Source: Caballeronia ptereochthonis (GTDB lineage Bacteria; Pseudomonadota; Gammaproteobacteria; Burkholderiales; Burkholderiaceae). Taken from it: a DNA stretch of 64,000 nt. Under the pieces are notes generated by a model. It was not told the origin of the DNA. It was given only the letters and a program-made list of their open reading frames with translations, and did not search any database. How positions within the stretch are numbered: position 1 is the stretch's first letter; each line of letters begins with the position of its first letter. The stretch is taken from positions 1 through 64,000 of the forward strand of contig NZ_FCOB02000009.1 of assembly GCF_001545075.1 (NCBI RefSeq), read 5' to 3'. Positions 12,629-21,130 of this stretch are shown here, piece by piece. Made by a program: the position numbers and the translations under genes.

Positions 12629-13366
12629 ATGAATGGTCCTACTTATCCCATCGTCTGCAGGCATCCCGCCAATGACGTCGGCCGCGACTTCGTGGTCGGC
12701 GATCTGCATGGCTGCGTCGATGCGCTGCGCTACTTGCTGCACGAGATCGGTTTCGACAGTGCGCGGGACAGGCTGTTCTCCGTCGGCGATCTGGTCGATC
12801 GCGGCACGGATTCGCTCGCGGCGATCGACCTCATCGACAAGCCGTGGTTCTATCCCGTGCTCGGCAATCACGAGGATTCGCTGATCGCGGTCGCGACCGG
12901 CGTGATGCGCCGCCACGCCTGGTACGCCATCGGCGGCGCGTGGGCGGAAACCCTCGGCGACGATCAGCTCGCCGAGCTCGCGGTGCGGCTCGCGAAGTTG
13001 CCGCTCGTGCGCATCGTCGGCGAAGGCGCGCGGCGCTTCAACGTGCTGCACGCGGAATTTTTCGGCAGCGACGCCGATCTCGACGCCGCCGATTTCTCCG
13101 ACGACGTGCGCAACCAGTTGCTGTGGGGCCGCGGGCTCGCGCTCGGCCAGGCAGACCCCGCGCGCCAGCACGGCCTGTCGCCGACTTACTGCGGCCATAC
13201 GCCGATGCGCGCCGTCAAGCAGATCGGTTCGCAAATCTTCATCGATACCGGCGCCTTTGCGTCGGAAGGGCGGCTCACGATCGTCCAGGCGGGCACGGAC
13301 GAACGCTGGTCCGTGAAGGAGCGCTGGGCCGCCTCCGAAGGCGCGCGAGCGCTCGCGCTGCCCTGA
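12629..13366 (+). CDS. Metallophosphoesterase (serine/threonine phosphatase family)
   Basis: 245-residue calcineurin-like phosphoesterase similar to the PrpA/PrpB and lambda-phosphatase group. The metal-site motifs are in the usual order: GDLHGC (near 24), GDLVDRGTD (near 52), GNHEDS (near 79), then HAEF and GHTPM. The family removes phosphate from Ser/Thr/Tyr or small phosphoesters with Mn or related metals. No signal peptide, so it is cytosolic. It lies between divergent DUF1345 and the topoisomerase gene 49 bases downstream, with nothing that reveals its substrate. Confidence 0.88.
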   Translation: MNGPTYPIVCRHPANDVGRDFVVGDLHGCVDALRYLLHEIGFDSARDRLFSVGDLVDRGTDSLAAIDLIDKPWFYPVLGNHEDSLIAVATGVMRRHAWYAIGGAWAETLGDDQLAELAVRLAKLPLVRIVGEGARRFNVLHAEFFGSDADLDAADFSDDVRNQLLWGRGLALGQADPARQHGLSPTYCGHTPMRAVKQIGSQIFIDTGAFASEGRLTIVQAGTDERWSVKERWAASEGARALALP

Positions 13367-13415
13367 ACCACCCGCCTGCACGCGCAGCCGGGTCGTCCGG
13401 CACGCACGTTGCTCG

Positions 13416-14789
13416 ATGCTTCGCCATGAATCGAAGGCCATTCTGGCGAGGCGCACTGTGGCGAGGATCGGACAAAATGCGAGAACCGACGAAGCGGGCG
13501 GCGGCGCAGCCAGCGACAGCCTGACGGGCGGCGGGCAAGGCTGCCCCGGGGATTTGCCGCCCGGTCTGCGCTATATGGACGACTCGCGCCGCGGCTACAC
13601 TCGTGAATGGATCGACGGCGCGTTCGCGTACTTCAACACCCAGGGCAAGCGCATCGACGACGACGCCGAAGTCCGCCGCATCGACGCGCTCGCCATTCCG
13701 CCCGCCTATACCGACGTCTGGATCTGCCCCGACGCCCGCGGCCATCTGCAGGCGACCGGCCGCGACGCGCGCGGGCGCAAGCAGTATCGCTATCACCCGC
13801 AATGGCGCGAAACGCGTGACGCCAACAAGTACGAGCGCCTGCTCGCCTTCGGCGCGATTCTTCCGAAGCTGCGCGCCCGCGTCGCCCGCGATCTGTCGCT
13901 CGAGGGCATGCCGCGCAACAAGGTGCTCGCGACCGTCGTCCGGTTGCTCGATACGACGCTGATCCGCGTCGGCAGCGAGGAATACGCGCGCGAGAACCGC
14001 TCCTACGGACTGACGACGCTCAGGAAGCGCCATCTGAAAGTGTCGGCGGGCATGCTGCGCTTGAAGTTTCGCGGCAAGAGCGGCATCGAGCACGACGTCG
14101 CGGTGAGCGACGCGCGCGTCGCGCGCATCGTCAGGCGCTGCATGGATCTGCCGGGGCAGGACCTGTTCCAGTATCTCGATGCCGACGGCACGCGCCGTTC
14201 GGTCAGTTCGTCGGATATCAACGAGTATCTGCGCGACATCACCGGCGCGGACTTCACCGCGAAGGATTACCGCACGTGGGCGGGCAGCGTGTTCGCGCTC
14301 GCGGCGCTCGGAAGGCTGAAATGGGAGACCGTGACCGAGGCGCGCAGGCACGTCGTCGGCACGATCAGGGAAGTCGCGCAGTTGCTGCGCAACACGCCTG
14401 CCGTGTGCCGCAAGTGCTACGTGCATCCGGCGGTGATCGAGGCGTTCGAGGCGGGCGAACTCGCCGGCACGATGCCCGCGTCGCGCCGCCGCGGACTCAG
14501 GACCGACGAAGCCGCGCTCGCGATCTTTCTGGAAAGGGACGCGAAGCGCCGCGCCCGCGAGGCGGCGCGCAAGCACCCCAAGGGCGCCGATGCGGGCGAC
14601 GCGCGCCTGACCCGCCTGCTTGCGGAATCGGGCCGCAAGGCGCGCGCCGGTGCGCTGAAGAGGAGCGGCAAGCGCGCGGCGTCGCAGGCGCTGGAGCAGG
14701 TTGCGAAGAAGCCGGCGCCGAAGGCCGCGCGCCCGGCGTCGAAGAAACTCGCGCGCACGCGCTCGCAGACGGCGGTCGCGATCGGTTGA
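13416..14789 (+). CDS. DNA topoisomerase IB (poxvirus/eukaryote-like)
   Basis: Relaxes supercoils by nicking one strand through a 3'-phosphotyrosyl link, without ATP. The catalytic core occupies about 45-350: YRYHPQWRETRDANKY, then KDYRTWAGS with the catalytic Arg, and CRKCYVHPAV with the active-site Tyr. The last 90 residues form a Lys/Ala/Arg-rich tail likely to grip DNA or be disordered. The ATG used here has no visible ribosome-binding site. A GTG at 13458 has GAGG six bases upstream and may be the real start, which would remove 14 residues before the conserved region. It converges on the RES toxin gene. Confidence 0.9.
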   Translation: MLRHESKAILARRTVARIGQNARTDEAGGGAASDSLTGGGQGCPGDLPPGLRYMDDSRRGYTREWIDGAFAYFNTQGKRIDDDAEVRRIDALAIPPAYTDVWICPDARGHLQATGRDARGRKQYRYHPQWRETRDANKYERLLAFGAILPKLRARVARDLSLEGMPRNKVLATVVRLLDTTLIRVGSEEYARENRSYGLTTLRKRHLKVSAGMLRLKFRGKSGIEHDVAVSDARVARIVRRCMDLPGQDLFQYLDADGTRRSVSSSDINEYLRDITGADFTAKDYRTWAGSVFALAALGRLKWETVTEARRHVVGTIREVAQLLRNTPAVCRKCYVHPAVIEAFEAGELAGTMPASRRRGLRTDEAALAIFLERDAKRRAREAARKHPKGADAGDARLTRLLAESGRKARAGALKRSGKRAASQALEQVAKKPAPKAARPASKKLARTRSQTAVAIG

Positions 14790-14822
14790 AGCCGGCCGAA
14801 ACCGGTTGAAACGTTTGCCCGC

Positions 14823-15554
14823 TCAGCCGACCTGATTCAGCTCGAACACATAGTCGATCGCTTCGCCGTTCCAGTCGTACTCGAGATACGCGGCGTGACG
14901 GCAGTCGCGCAGCATCGTCGTGCGCAGCGCCGCGAGGCACTCGCCCTGGCTGTCGCGCACCGACGGATACGCGATGCCCGATGCGCCGGCTGCCCGCGCC
15001 GCACGGCCGAGAATCCGGCCGGCGCTGTAATCGTCGGGGTCGAGGATGCGCGTATCGAGGCCGGCTTGCGCGATCGCGTCGCCGCGCAGGTCCACGACTT
15101 CGCCGTGCGCCACTACCGTGTAGAGCCGCATCTGCTGGCGCAACGGTGCTTCCCTGGTCGCGGCGAGAAAGAGGCCCGAGTGATAGCGCGTCTCGGCAAT
15201 CGCCGTCTGCCGTTCGCGGGCGCAGTAGAACACGCCATAGCTGCCGTCCGAAAAGCGGCTGCCGTTCGGGTTCAGATGGGTGAACGCCGCCATGATCGGC
15301 CCGCAGCCCGGCCCGAAGCAGCGCTCGTCGGGCGGCACGAGATCCAGTTCGCCTACTTCGGTGCGCAGGCGGTCGTTGGTCATCGCCTCGAGCGCGTAGA
15401 GCGCCTCGAAATCCTGCGGCGACGCGACCCGGTCGAACAGATTGACGGCGGGAAAGCGCGTGGGAATCACGCGATACGCGGGCGACCAGTCGAGCACGCC
15501 ATGCGGCCATCGTTCGCGCCAGTCGGATGCGTCCTTGCTGAATGCCATCCCCAT
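14823..15554 (-). CDS. RES-domain toxin of a type II toxin-antitoxin system
   Basis: 243 residues with the RES fold: conserved Arg in NPNGSRFSDGSYGVFYCA and Glu in TAIAETRYH, followed by a short C-terminal domain. Characterised RES toxins (MbcT, ParT, Res) destroy NAD+ or use it to modify a target, which stops growth. Its ATG shares one base with the stop codon of the upstream Xre antitoxin (TGATG), and a GTG start would overlap by four, so the pair is translationally coupled. Which of the NAD-consuming reactions it performs cannot be read from the sequence. Confidence 0.9.
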   Translation of the reverse strand: MGMAFSKDASDWRERWPHGVLDWSPAYRVIPTRFPAVNLFDRVASPQDFEALYALEAMTNDRLRTEVGELDLVPPDERCFGPGCGPIMAAFTHLNPNGSRFSDGSYGVFYCARERQTAIAETRYHSGLFLAATREAPLRQQMRLYTVVAHGEVVDLRGDAIAQAGLDTRILDPDDYSAGRILGRAARAAGASGIAYPSVRDSQGECLAALRTTMLRDCRHAAYLEYDWNGEAIDYVFELNQVG

Positions 15555-15991
15555 CACGCCCAGCCGCCTCGCATTGCGTCGAGGTATTGGCGTACGGCGA
15601 CGAGATCGCTGATATTGCCCGCCAGCATGCGCTCGAGCGCCGGACGTCCGCCGAAGGGCGGCGCGGCGTTGGCGCGCCTGATCCAGGTGTCGGCGGCTTT
15701 GGGGTCGGGCAGGAGGATCTGCAGCGCCTTGTAGATGCCGAGAATCAGCGAGAGGCGCTCCAGCGTGTCGCGTCCGAGCCGGGCGGACTGCGGCGCGTTC
15801 TTCCATTTGAAGTAGGTGGAGCGCCCCGGCGAGCCGAGCAGGACGATCTGCTCTTCGGCGGAAAGCGACCAGTCGCGGGCGATGTTGAAGAAGGCGCGTA
15901 GGCCGGCGGCGGACAGGTCGCCCGAATCCAGCGCCGGGCGCGAAACCGGATGGCCGGCCGCCGTCGAGGCAGCGCGTGCGGCATTGGGCAT
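15554..15991 (-). CDS. Xre/MbcA/ParS-type antitoxin
   Basis: 145-residue antitoxin expected to bind and neutralise the RES toxin and to repress the shared promoter. The N-terminal helix-turn-helix (LSAEEQIVLLG with STYFKWK) is followed by a C-terminal DUF2384-type toxin-binding domain (LERLSLILGIYKALQILL, TWIRRANAAPPFGGRPALERML). I start it at the ATG after TTGAGACTTAACGAC. A TTG five codons earlier is open but has no ribosome-binding site. The strong promoter upstream contains a 12-bp perfect palindrome, which fits autoregulation. Confidence 0.9.
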   Translation of the reverse strand: MPNAARAASTAAGHPVSRPALDSGDLSAAGLRAFFNIARDWSLSAEEQIVLLGSPGRSTYFKWKNAPQSARLGRDTLERLSLILGIYKALQILLPDPKAADTWIRRANAAPPFGGRPALERMLAGNISDLVAVRQYLDAMRGGWA

Positions 15992-16012
15992 GTCGTTAAG
16001 TCTCAAAAAGAA

Positions 16013-16051
16013 CTTGTACAGGATATTAGTCCATATATGGATTAATACAAG
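16013..16051 (-). promoter_or_regulatory. Promoter and palindromic operator of the RES-Xre pair
   Basis: On the minus strand a -35 (TTGTAT, 16045-16050) and a -10 (TAATAT, 16023-16028) are 16 bases apart. Between them sits the perfect palindrome TCCATATATGGA (16030-16041), which extends with one mismatch pair to 16025-16046. CTTGTA and TACAAG form an outer inverted pair at 16013 and 16046. A repressor bound here would block both promoter boxes. That the Xre antitoxin binds it is inference from how such modules work. Confidence 0.7.
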
Positions 16052-16084
16052 CGTGACATGACCGTTTTTGCTCGAAGCGCCGGA

Positions 16085-16354
16085 TCAGTCGTCGTCGTCC
16101 GGGCCGTAGCGGCGGCCTGGCACGTGGGATCTGAGCGCGTCGGCGATCTGCGAGGGCGTGCAATCGGCGGGGAACACGCGGCGCTGCACGCGCGGATCGT
16201 TCTTCGCCTCCCATTCGACCATTCGATACGCCGGCCCCCAGGGCGGTTCGACCGGCGCGGAAAGACGGCATCTGCGCAACGCGAGCGCGTGCTGCTTGCG
16301 CATCGTGGGCGCGAGATTGGCGAAAGATTGACGCGCGGCGTGATTCGCGGGCAT
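16085..16354 (-). CDS. Small hypothetical protein
   Basis: 89-residue hydrophilic protein with no recognisable domain. It begins MPANHAARQSF, has a central VEPPWGPAYRMVEWEAK segment and ends in YGPDDDD. The coding call rests on the ribosome-binding site GAGGA seven bases before the ATG and on balanced amino-acid composition; overlapping frames on both strands are Arg/Ser-rich in the way shadow frames are. No signal peptide or membrane segment. It lies just upstream of the toxin-antitoxin promoter on the same strand, but nothing shows that they are functionally linked. Confidence 0.65.
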   Translation of the reverse strand: MPANHAARQSFANLAPTMRKQHALALRRCRLSAPVEPPWGPAYRMVEWEAKNDPRVQRRVFPADCTPSQIADALRSHVPGRRYGPDDDD

Positions 16355-16594
16355 GGAACATTCCTCATCGGTTGGCGGCTCGGGCCGTCCGGCAGGGACG
16401 GCTCCAGCGGAGCCGGATCGCGAGTCGAGTGTGTCGGGCGAGAATTAAGCGCGACTTAATTCCGAAAGAGGCTGCGGCGAGGCGTGGCGAAATGCCGCCG
16501 CTCGCGGCCGAGGACAGTGCCGGCGCTCAGGTCAAGAGGCGCTTAGGCATTTTTGCCACGCCGCGTGCGGCTTGTTTGCCGCGACGGCGGCTTA

Positions 16595-16610
16595 CTGTAT
16601 ATTCGTACAG
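16595..16610 (+). promoter_or_regulatory. LexA-type SOS box
   Basis: CTGTATATTCGTACAG fits the CTGT-N8-ACAG LexA consensus of beta- and gammaproteobacteria without a mismatch. It overlaps a likely -10 box (TATATT, 16598-16603) with a weak TTGCCG -35 at 16576-16581. Its right edge is 26 bases before the ATG of the small gene that follows, the geometry expected of LexA repression. Confidence 0.7.
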
Positions 16611-16636
16611 CTTGTCTGCAACTGGGGAGCTTGCCG

Positions 16637-16861
16637 ATGAACCCACGCAACGATCCGCTCGAAGCCGCCGCGCTCGAACGTTTCATGCGCGCGACGCGCG
16701 CCGTCAACGCGGCGTTCGACGCGACGCGAGGCGAGCCCGATTTCGAGGAGAACGGACGGTCCGTCGCACGCTCGCTTGAGCGCCTCGATGCCGCGTTGCG
16801 CGAACTGGAGACATCCGGGCGGTCGCTCGACGCCATCCTCTCGCGCAGAGCGGGCCACTAA
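16637..16861 (+). CDS. Small protein with SOS-type promoter, function unknown
   Basis: 74 residues, acidic-basic balanced and probably alpha-helical (PLEAAALERFMRATRAVN; ARSLERLDAALRELETSG), with no membrane segment and no domain I recognise. GGGGAG lies seven bases before the ATG, which fixes the start; the frame is open further up but crosses the LexA box. The gene is probably induced by DNA damage and read together with the exported-protein gene 17 bases downstream, ahead of a strong terminator. Small SOS proteins in other bacteria often inhibit division or modulate repair. A role like that here is only a guess. Confidence 0.75.
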   Translation: MNPRNDPLEAAALERFMRATRAVNAAFDATRGEPDFEENGRSVARSLERLDAALRELETSGRSLDAILSRRAGH

Positions 16862-16878
16862 CCGTTGGAGCGAATCTC

Positions 16879-17187
16879 TTGAAGCGCGTATTCCTGATCC
16901 TTCTACTTCTCGTCGGCTCGTCGTCGCTGTTTGCGGCCGAGCGCTACACGGAAGTATGGAATCCTCCCGAAGCACAGGCCGTGAAGGGCAAGAGCAAGAC
17001 GCACGCCGCCACGCAAACGGCTGCGAAGAAGAAGCGCAAGAGCGCGACGTCGGTCAAGCAAGTGGCCGACAAGGCCGCGATCGAGCCGCCGTCGGCGGCG
17101 CCGCGTCCGAAGGCGTCGTCGCCGAAGCAGACCGAGCCGGTCATTCCGCGCAAGATCGAGCCGAACGGACAAGTGATGCGGGTTTGA
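16879..17187 (+). CDS. Exported Lys/Pro/Ala-rich hypothetical protein
   Basis: 102 residues with a signal peptide (MKRVFLILLLLVGSSSLFAA, likely cut after FAA) and a low-complexity, basic mature part of about 80 residues rich in Lys, Ala, Pro and Ser, ending GQVMRV. No fold is recognisable. The start is a TTG with GGAG eight bases upstream. It follows the SOS-boxed gene closely and precedes a terminator, so the two probably form a two-gene transcript. Its location is periplasmic or surface; its function is unknown. Confidence 0.7.
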   Translation: MKRVFLILLLLVGSSSLFAAERYTEVWNPPEAQAVKGKSKTHAATQTAAKKKRKSATSVKQVADKAAIEPPSAAPRPKASSPKQTEPVIPRKIEPNGQVMRV

Positions 17188-17214
17188 GGCTCACTGCAAA
17201 GCACACGTGAAAAA

Positions 17215-17245
17215 GGGGCGCCCCAGCGGGAGCGCCCCTTTTTTT
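17215..17245 (+). terminator. Intrinsic terminator
   Basis: GGGGCGC and GCGCCCC pair as a 7-bp GC stem over a 10-base loop, followed by seven T and preceded by five A. It closes the two-gene unit that starts at the LexA box. The A-run gives it some activity from the opposite side, where the DUF3309 gene converges. Confidence 0.9.
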
Positions 17246-17291
17246 CGGGTGATGGCGGCGGGCGTTCAGACGGGCATGACCGCGCGGGACG

Positions 17292-17450
17292 TCATAGCTG
17301 TCCCATCAACAAGAGCACGATCACCACGATCAGCACGACGCCGACTATCCCGCTCGGCCCGTAGCCCCAACTGCGGCTGTGCGGCCAGGATGGAATGGCG
17401 CCGATCAGCAGCAGGATCAGTATGATCAGCAGGATGGTTCCGATCGTCAT
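17292..17450 (-). CDS. DUF3309 family small membrane protein
   Basis: 52 residues: a hydrophobic helix (TIGTILLIILILLLIGAI), a central SWPHSRSWGYGPSG turn and a second helix (VGVVLIVVIVLLLMGQL). This two-helix layout with a W-P-x-x-x-x-W-G-Y-G-P centre is the DUF3309 signature. AAGGAG seven bases before the ATG fixes the start. Members are common stress-linked inner-membrane peptides in Burkholderia and rhizobia, but their role is unknown. It converges on the exported-protein gene. Confidence 0.88.
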   Translation of the reverse strand: MTIGTILLIILILLLIGAIPSWPHSRSWGYGPSGIVGVVLIVVIVLLLMGQL

Positions 17451-17783
17451 TTGACTTCTCCTTGTTCAAATGATCGCAATGACGGATCGGCGCCCGGCGC
17501 GGCCTCCCAACTGCCAGACATTCATACGCCGAGGGGTCGGCGGCTCGTGACCGCCGTCCGATCAGAAGTGCGATCGACGACAGGATCCGAGCAATGGCTG
17601 TGCCAGTAGCCGCGAAGGCCCTGCGCGACAGGGCGCGCCGCGCTCCCGAAACGGGCGCGCCGGCGGGCGGATTGTCGAAAAGGAGAGGGGAACTGCAGCA
17701 GGCGGGCAAAACTTGCACGGCGCGGGAAAGCCGTTTGAAGGGTTTTCCGCGCCGTTCGATCGCGCCGACGAACGTCTCGAAGC
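17451..17783. other. Gap between pit and the DUF3309 gene
   Basis: 333 bases with no gene that I can support. A hairpin at 17719-17753 (GGCGCGG against CCGCGCC with a partly paired GAAA/TTTT extension) lies 31 bases after the pit stop and may end pit transcription, although it lacks a T-run in that direction. The promoter of the DUF3309 gene should also be here; no boxes stand out. Confidence 0.45.
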
Positions 17784-19370
17784 CTAGAAAATCCCGCGGA
17801 ACGCCCAGAAAAGGAAGCCTGCGAGCGCGATCGACACGGGCAACGTCAGGATCCACGCGAGCGCGAGGCTGCGCACGGTGCGCCATTGCAGGCCGGAGCC
17901 GTTCGCGGCCATGGTGCCCGCAACGCCCGACGACAGCACGTGCGTCGTGCTGACCGGCAGGCCGTAGACATCGGCGGCGCCGATGGTCAGCATCGCGACG
18001 AGCTCCGCCGATGCGCCCTGTCCATACGTCAGATGCGACTTGCCGATGCGCTCGCCGACCGTCACGACGATGCGCTTCCAGCCGACCATCGTGCCCAGGC
18101 CGAGCGCCACCGCGACCGCCACCTTCACCCACGTCGGAATGAACTTGGTCGCGTGATCGAGCTGCTTCTTGTAGTTGGTGAGCACGGCGTCATCGTCGCT
18201 GGAGAACGCGGGCGCCTTCTGCTTTTCCATGATGCGCAGCGCTTCGGACGCGATGTACATCTCGTTGCGCACGTTGCGGACGCTGCCCTGCGGCACGCCG
18301 GCCATCGTCTGGCCCGGACGGATCTGCGATTCGATCGAGTCGATCACATGCTTGAGCGATGCGATCGTGTCCGGCGCGAGCGTCTTCGTCTGGACATACT
18401 TCTCGACCTGGCCGCGCGCGTCGGCGGCGGGCGCGACGCCGTTGCCGTAGCGCTGCAGAACATCGGAGGCGCTGTGGCTCACCGCGAGGAAGGTCTGCAT
18501 CTCGTTCGCCGTCACGGCCTTGTTGAGCGCATACGCGGTCGGCACCGTGCCGATCAGGATCAGCATGATGAGGCCCATGCCCTTCTGGCCGTCGTTGGAG
18601 CCGTGCGCGAACGATACGCCCGTGCAGGTGAGGATCAGCAGGCAGCGGATCCAGAACGGCGGCGGCGTGTTCTTCTCCGGCTCCTTGTAGAGCGCCGGCA
18701 CACGCACGACGAGCTTCAGCACGTAGAGCAGAAAGCCCGCGAGGACGAAGCCGACAATCGGCGAGAACAGCAGCGACTTGCCGACCGACACCGCCTGGCT
18801 CCAGTCGACGCCCGACGTGCCGCTGGCGCCGTGCAGCATCTGGTTCATCAGACCGACGCCGATCACCGAACCGATCAGCGTGTGCGAACTCGAAGAAGGA
18901 AGGCCGAGCGCCCAAGTGCCGAGGTTCCAGATTATCGCCGCGATCAGGAGCGCGAAGACCATCGCGAAGCCTTGCGAACTGCCCACGCCGATGATCAGCT
19001 CGACCGGCAGCAATTGCAGGATGCCGAACGCCACCGCGCCGCTCGAAATCAGCACGCCGATGAAATTCCATGCGCCCGACCAGACGACCGCCAGGTTGGG
19101 TGTCAAAGAGTGCGTGTAGATTACAGTTGCGACGGCATTGGCGGTGTCGTGAAAGCCGTTGACGAATTCAAAGCCGAGCGCGATGAGAAGCGCGATGCCG
19201 AGCAGGATGTACGGAAACGCCGACGATTCGCGCACCGGCGCGAGATCATCGAGCAAATGCATGACGCAGTACACGGCGCCCGCCGCGATGGCGAGCAGGA
19301 AGATCAGCAGCGCGAAGCGCTGTCCGGGCGTGCGGGCTTCTCGGGATTGAGGAAAGGCAATGCGGTTCAT
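17784..19370 (-). CDS. pit: PiT-family low-affinity inorganic phosphate transporter
   Basis: Inner-membrane symporter that takes up metal-phosphate with protons. 528 residues, ten or so hydrophobic segments and the duplicated family signatures: GFEFVNGFHDTANAVAT near 60, SFAHGSNDGQKGMGL near 265 and GLPVSTTHVLSSGVAGT near 480. A large soluble loop (about 320-410) separates the two halves, as in PitA. AGGA six bases before the chosen ATG supports it; the frame is open 34 codons further up. It is divergent from the CHAD gene, and both are tied to phosphate or polyphosphate. Confidence 0.93.
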   Translation of the reverse strand: MNRIAFPQSREARTPGQRFALLIFLLAIAAGAVYCVMHLLDDLAPVRESSAFPYILLGIALLIALGFEFVNGFHDTANAVATVIYTHSLTPNLAVVWSGAWNFIGVLISSGAVAFGILQLLPVELIIGVGSSQGFAMVFALLIAAIIWNLGTWALGLPSSSSHTLIGSVIGVGLMNQMLHGASGTSGVDWSQAVSVGKSLLFSPIVGFVLAGFLLYVLKLVVRVPALYKEPEKNTPPPFWIRCLLILTCTGVSFAHGSNDGQKGMGLIMLILIGTVPTAYALNKAVTANEMQTFLAVSHSASDVLQRYGNGVAPAADARGQVEKYVQTKTLAPDTIASLKHVIDSIESQIRPGQTMAGVPQGSVRNVRNEMYIASEALRIMEKQKAPAFSSDDDAVLTNYKKQLDHATKFIPTWVKVAVAVALGLGTMVGWKRIVVTVGERIGKSHLTYGQGASAELVAMLTIGAADVYGLPVSTTHVLSSGVAGTMAANGSGLQWRTVRSLALAWILTLPVSIALAGFLFWAFRGIF

Positions 19371-19558
19371 GTCGCGTCCTTGAGTCTTGGGCGTGCGGCT
19401 TGCGCGAGTTCTAAGGGAAGGCGGAAGAAGAAAGCGAGAAGCGTTCGGGAAGCACAACTGGTCATGTTTCACGGAGCATGTGTCGATTTCATGACTCCGG
19501 AAACGATAGGCATTTCGTATGAATTGACGGGCGACGCGGGATCGCTCAGGGAGACTTC

Positions 19559-21085
19559 ATGACGGTGTGGGTCGAGGTTGCGTTGCAATCGCATCGCTCG
19601 GATGACGGAACGCCCGGCCGGCTCGTGGCCGCGCTGGAGCAGATACCCGCATTCGCCGGTGCAACGTCCGTTCGCACGCGGCTTGCCGCACGGGATATCC
19701 CGCTGAAGCCGCCGGGCTGGCGGCTGTCGGTCGAAACGCTCGACGGCGCGCGACTTTTGTGCGCGGTGCAGGAGGAAAGCACGCCGATGCCCGGCTTCAC
19801 GCGCTATCGGACCTTCGCGCGGCCCGCGGGCGAGGATCTGGCGGCGTCGCTGCGCGAATTCGCCGAAGCCGAGGAGGCGTTGCGGGGACCGCTTGCGAAG
19901 GCGCATCGGTTCGTCGCGCCGGATACCGCCGTGACGCTCGAAGGCGACAGCGGCGAGACGGTCGCCGTGCCGGATCGGAGGCCGGAGCCCGAGGGCGAAG
20001 TCGAGCGTGTCGAATGGCGCATCGGCGCGGGCGGCGCGGACATTCTCGCGACGCTCGAAACGTGCGAAGGAGGGCGGCCGGAACTGCGCCTCGCGGCGCC
20101 GGCGGCGAACGGCTCGCTCGATGCGGTCTTCACGCTCGCGGGCGAAGTCATCGACGCGGCGCCGTTTTTCATCGCGCCGGGCGAAGCACATGAGCCGGAG
20201 AGCCAGCCCGTACATGCGGCGAAGCTCGATCTGCCGCGCTCGGCGACGCGCCGCGAGGCGTTCGTCGCGATCGCGGCGTCGGTGGCCGGGCAGTGGTTCG
20301 GCAATGAGGACGCGGCGCGCGCGGGTCTCGGCGCCGAGCACGTGCATCAGCTGCGCGTAGCACAGCGGCGGCTGAAGACGCTTCTGAAGCTGTTTCGCGA
20401 CGATGTCGACGACACCTGGAACACGCGCATCGCGCCCGATCTGAAGTGGTTTGGCGACCTGCTCGCCGATGCACGCGACTGGGACGTGTTCACCGACAAG
20501 ACGCTTGCCGCCTACGCCGACTCGGACGACAACCCCGCGCGCTGGCAGGCGCTCATCGCCGCCGCCGACGTGAAGCGCCGCGTCGCGCGCGACACCGTGC
20601 GCGACGCGCTGGCGTCGAAGCGATACGCGCGTCTCACGCTCGCGTTCATCGAATGGCTCGCGCGTTTCGCGTCGCAGGAGGACGAAAAGCCGATGCGGTT
20701 CGTGAGCTACGCCGAGAAACGCATGCGCAAGGACTATCGGCGCATCGCGCGCGTGCCCGATCTCGTTTCGCTCGAAGCGCGCGAGCGGCATCGCGTGCGC
20801 ATTCACGCGAAGCGTCTGCGCTATGCGCTCGAATTCTTCCGCTCGGTCACGTCGCGGCGCACGCGCAAGGAAACCGCGAGCCTCCTCGGCGAATTGCAGA
20901 CCGTGCTCGGCGAAGCGAACGACGCGGCCGTCGCCGCAGACCGGCTCGCGTCCATTCCCGAAGCCACCGATTACCAGCGCGGTTTCGCGCGCGCGTGGGG
21001 CGCGGCATCGGCGCGCAAGGACGCGCAGGAGGGCGAGCGGCTGCTGCGCTCGATGCGTCGTCCGCGCGTGAAGGCGTCGCTATAA
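19559..21085 (+). CDS. CHAD-domain protein
   Basis: 508 residues. The C-terminal half (about 220-505) is a CHAD domain, an alpha-helical bundle that binds polyphosphate: HVHQLRVAQRRLKTLLKLFRD carries the conserved His/Arg pair and RHRVRIHAKRLRYALEFF the second. The N-terminal half sits where a CYTH triphosphate tunnel domain is often found, but the ExExK signature is missing, so it is either very degenerate or unrelated. GGGAG six bases before the ATG. Related CHAD proteins coat polyphosphate granules. Cytosolic; an accessory role in phosphate storage is likely, given the divergent pit gene. Confidence 0.88.
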   Translation: MTVWVEVALQSHRSDDGTPGRLVAALEQIPAFAGATSVRTRLAARDIPLKPPGWRLSVETLDGARLLCAVQEESTPMPGFTRYRTFARPAGEDLAASLREFAEAEEALRGPLAKAHRFVAPDTAVTLEGDSGETVAVPDRRPEPEGEVERVEWRIGAGGADILATLETCEGGRPELRLAAPAANGSLDAVFTLAGEVIDAAPFFIAPGEAHEPESQPVHAAKLDLPRSATRREAFVAIAASVAGQWFGNEDAARAGLGAEHVHQLRVAQRRLKTLLKLFRDDVDDTWNTRIAPDLKWFGDLLADARDWDVFTDKTLAAYADSDDNPARWQALIAAADVKRRVARDTVRDALASKRYARLTLAFIEWLARFASQEDEKPMRFVSYAEKRMRKDYRRIARVPDLVSLEARERHRVRIHAKRLRYALEFFRSVTSRRTRKETASLLGELQTVLGEANDAAVAADRLASIPEATDYQRGFARAWGAASARKDAQEGERLLRSMRRPRVKASL

Positions 21086-21130
21086 TGCGCCACGCTTTCA
21101 TTGTTTCGGCACGATTCCCAGAGGCGACAG

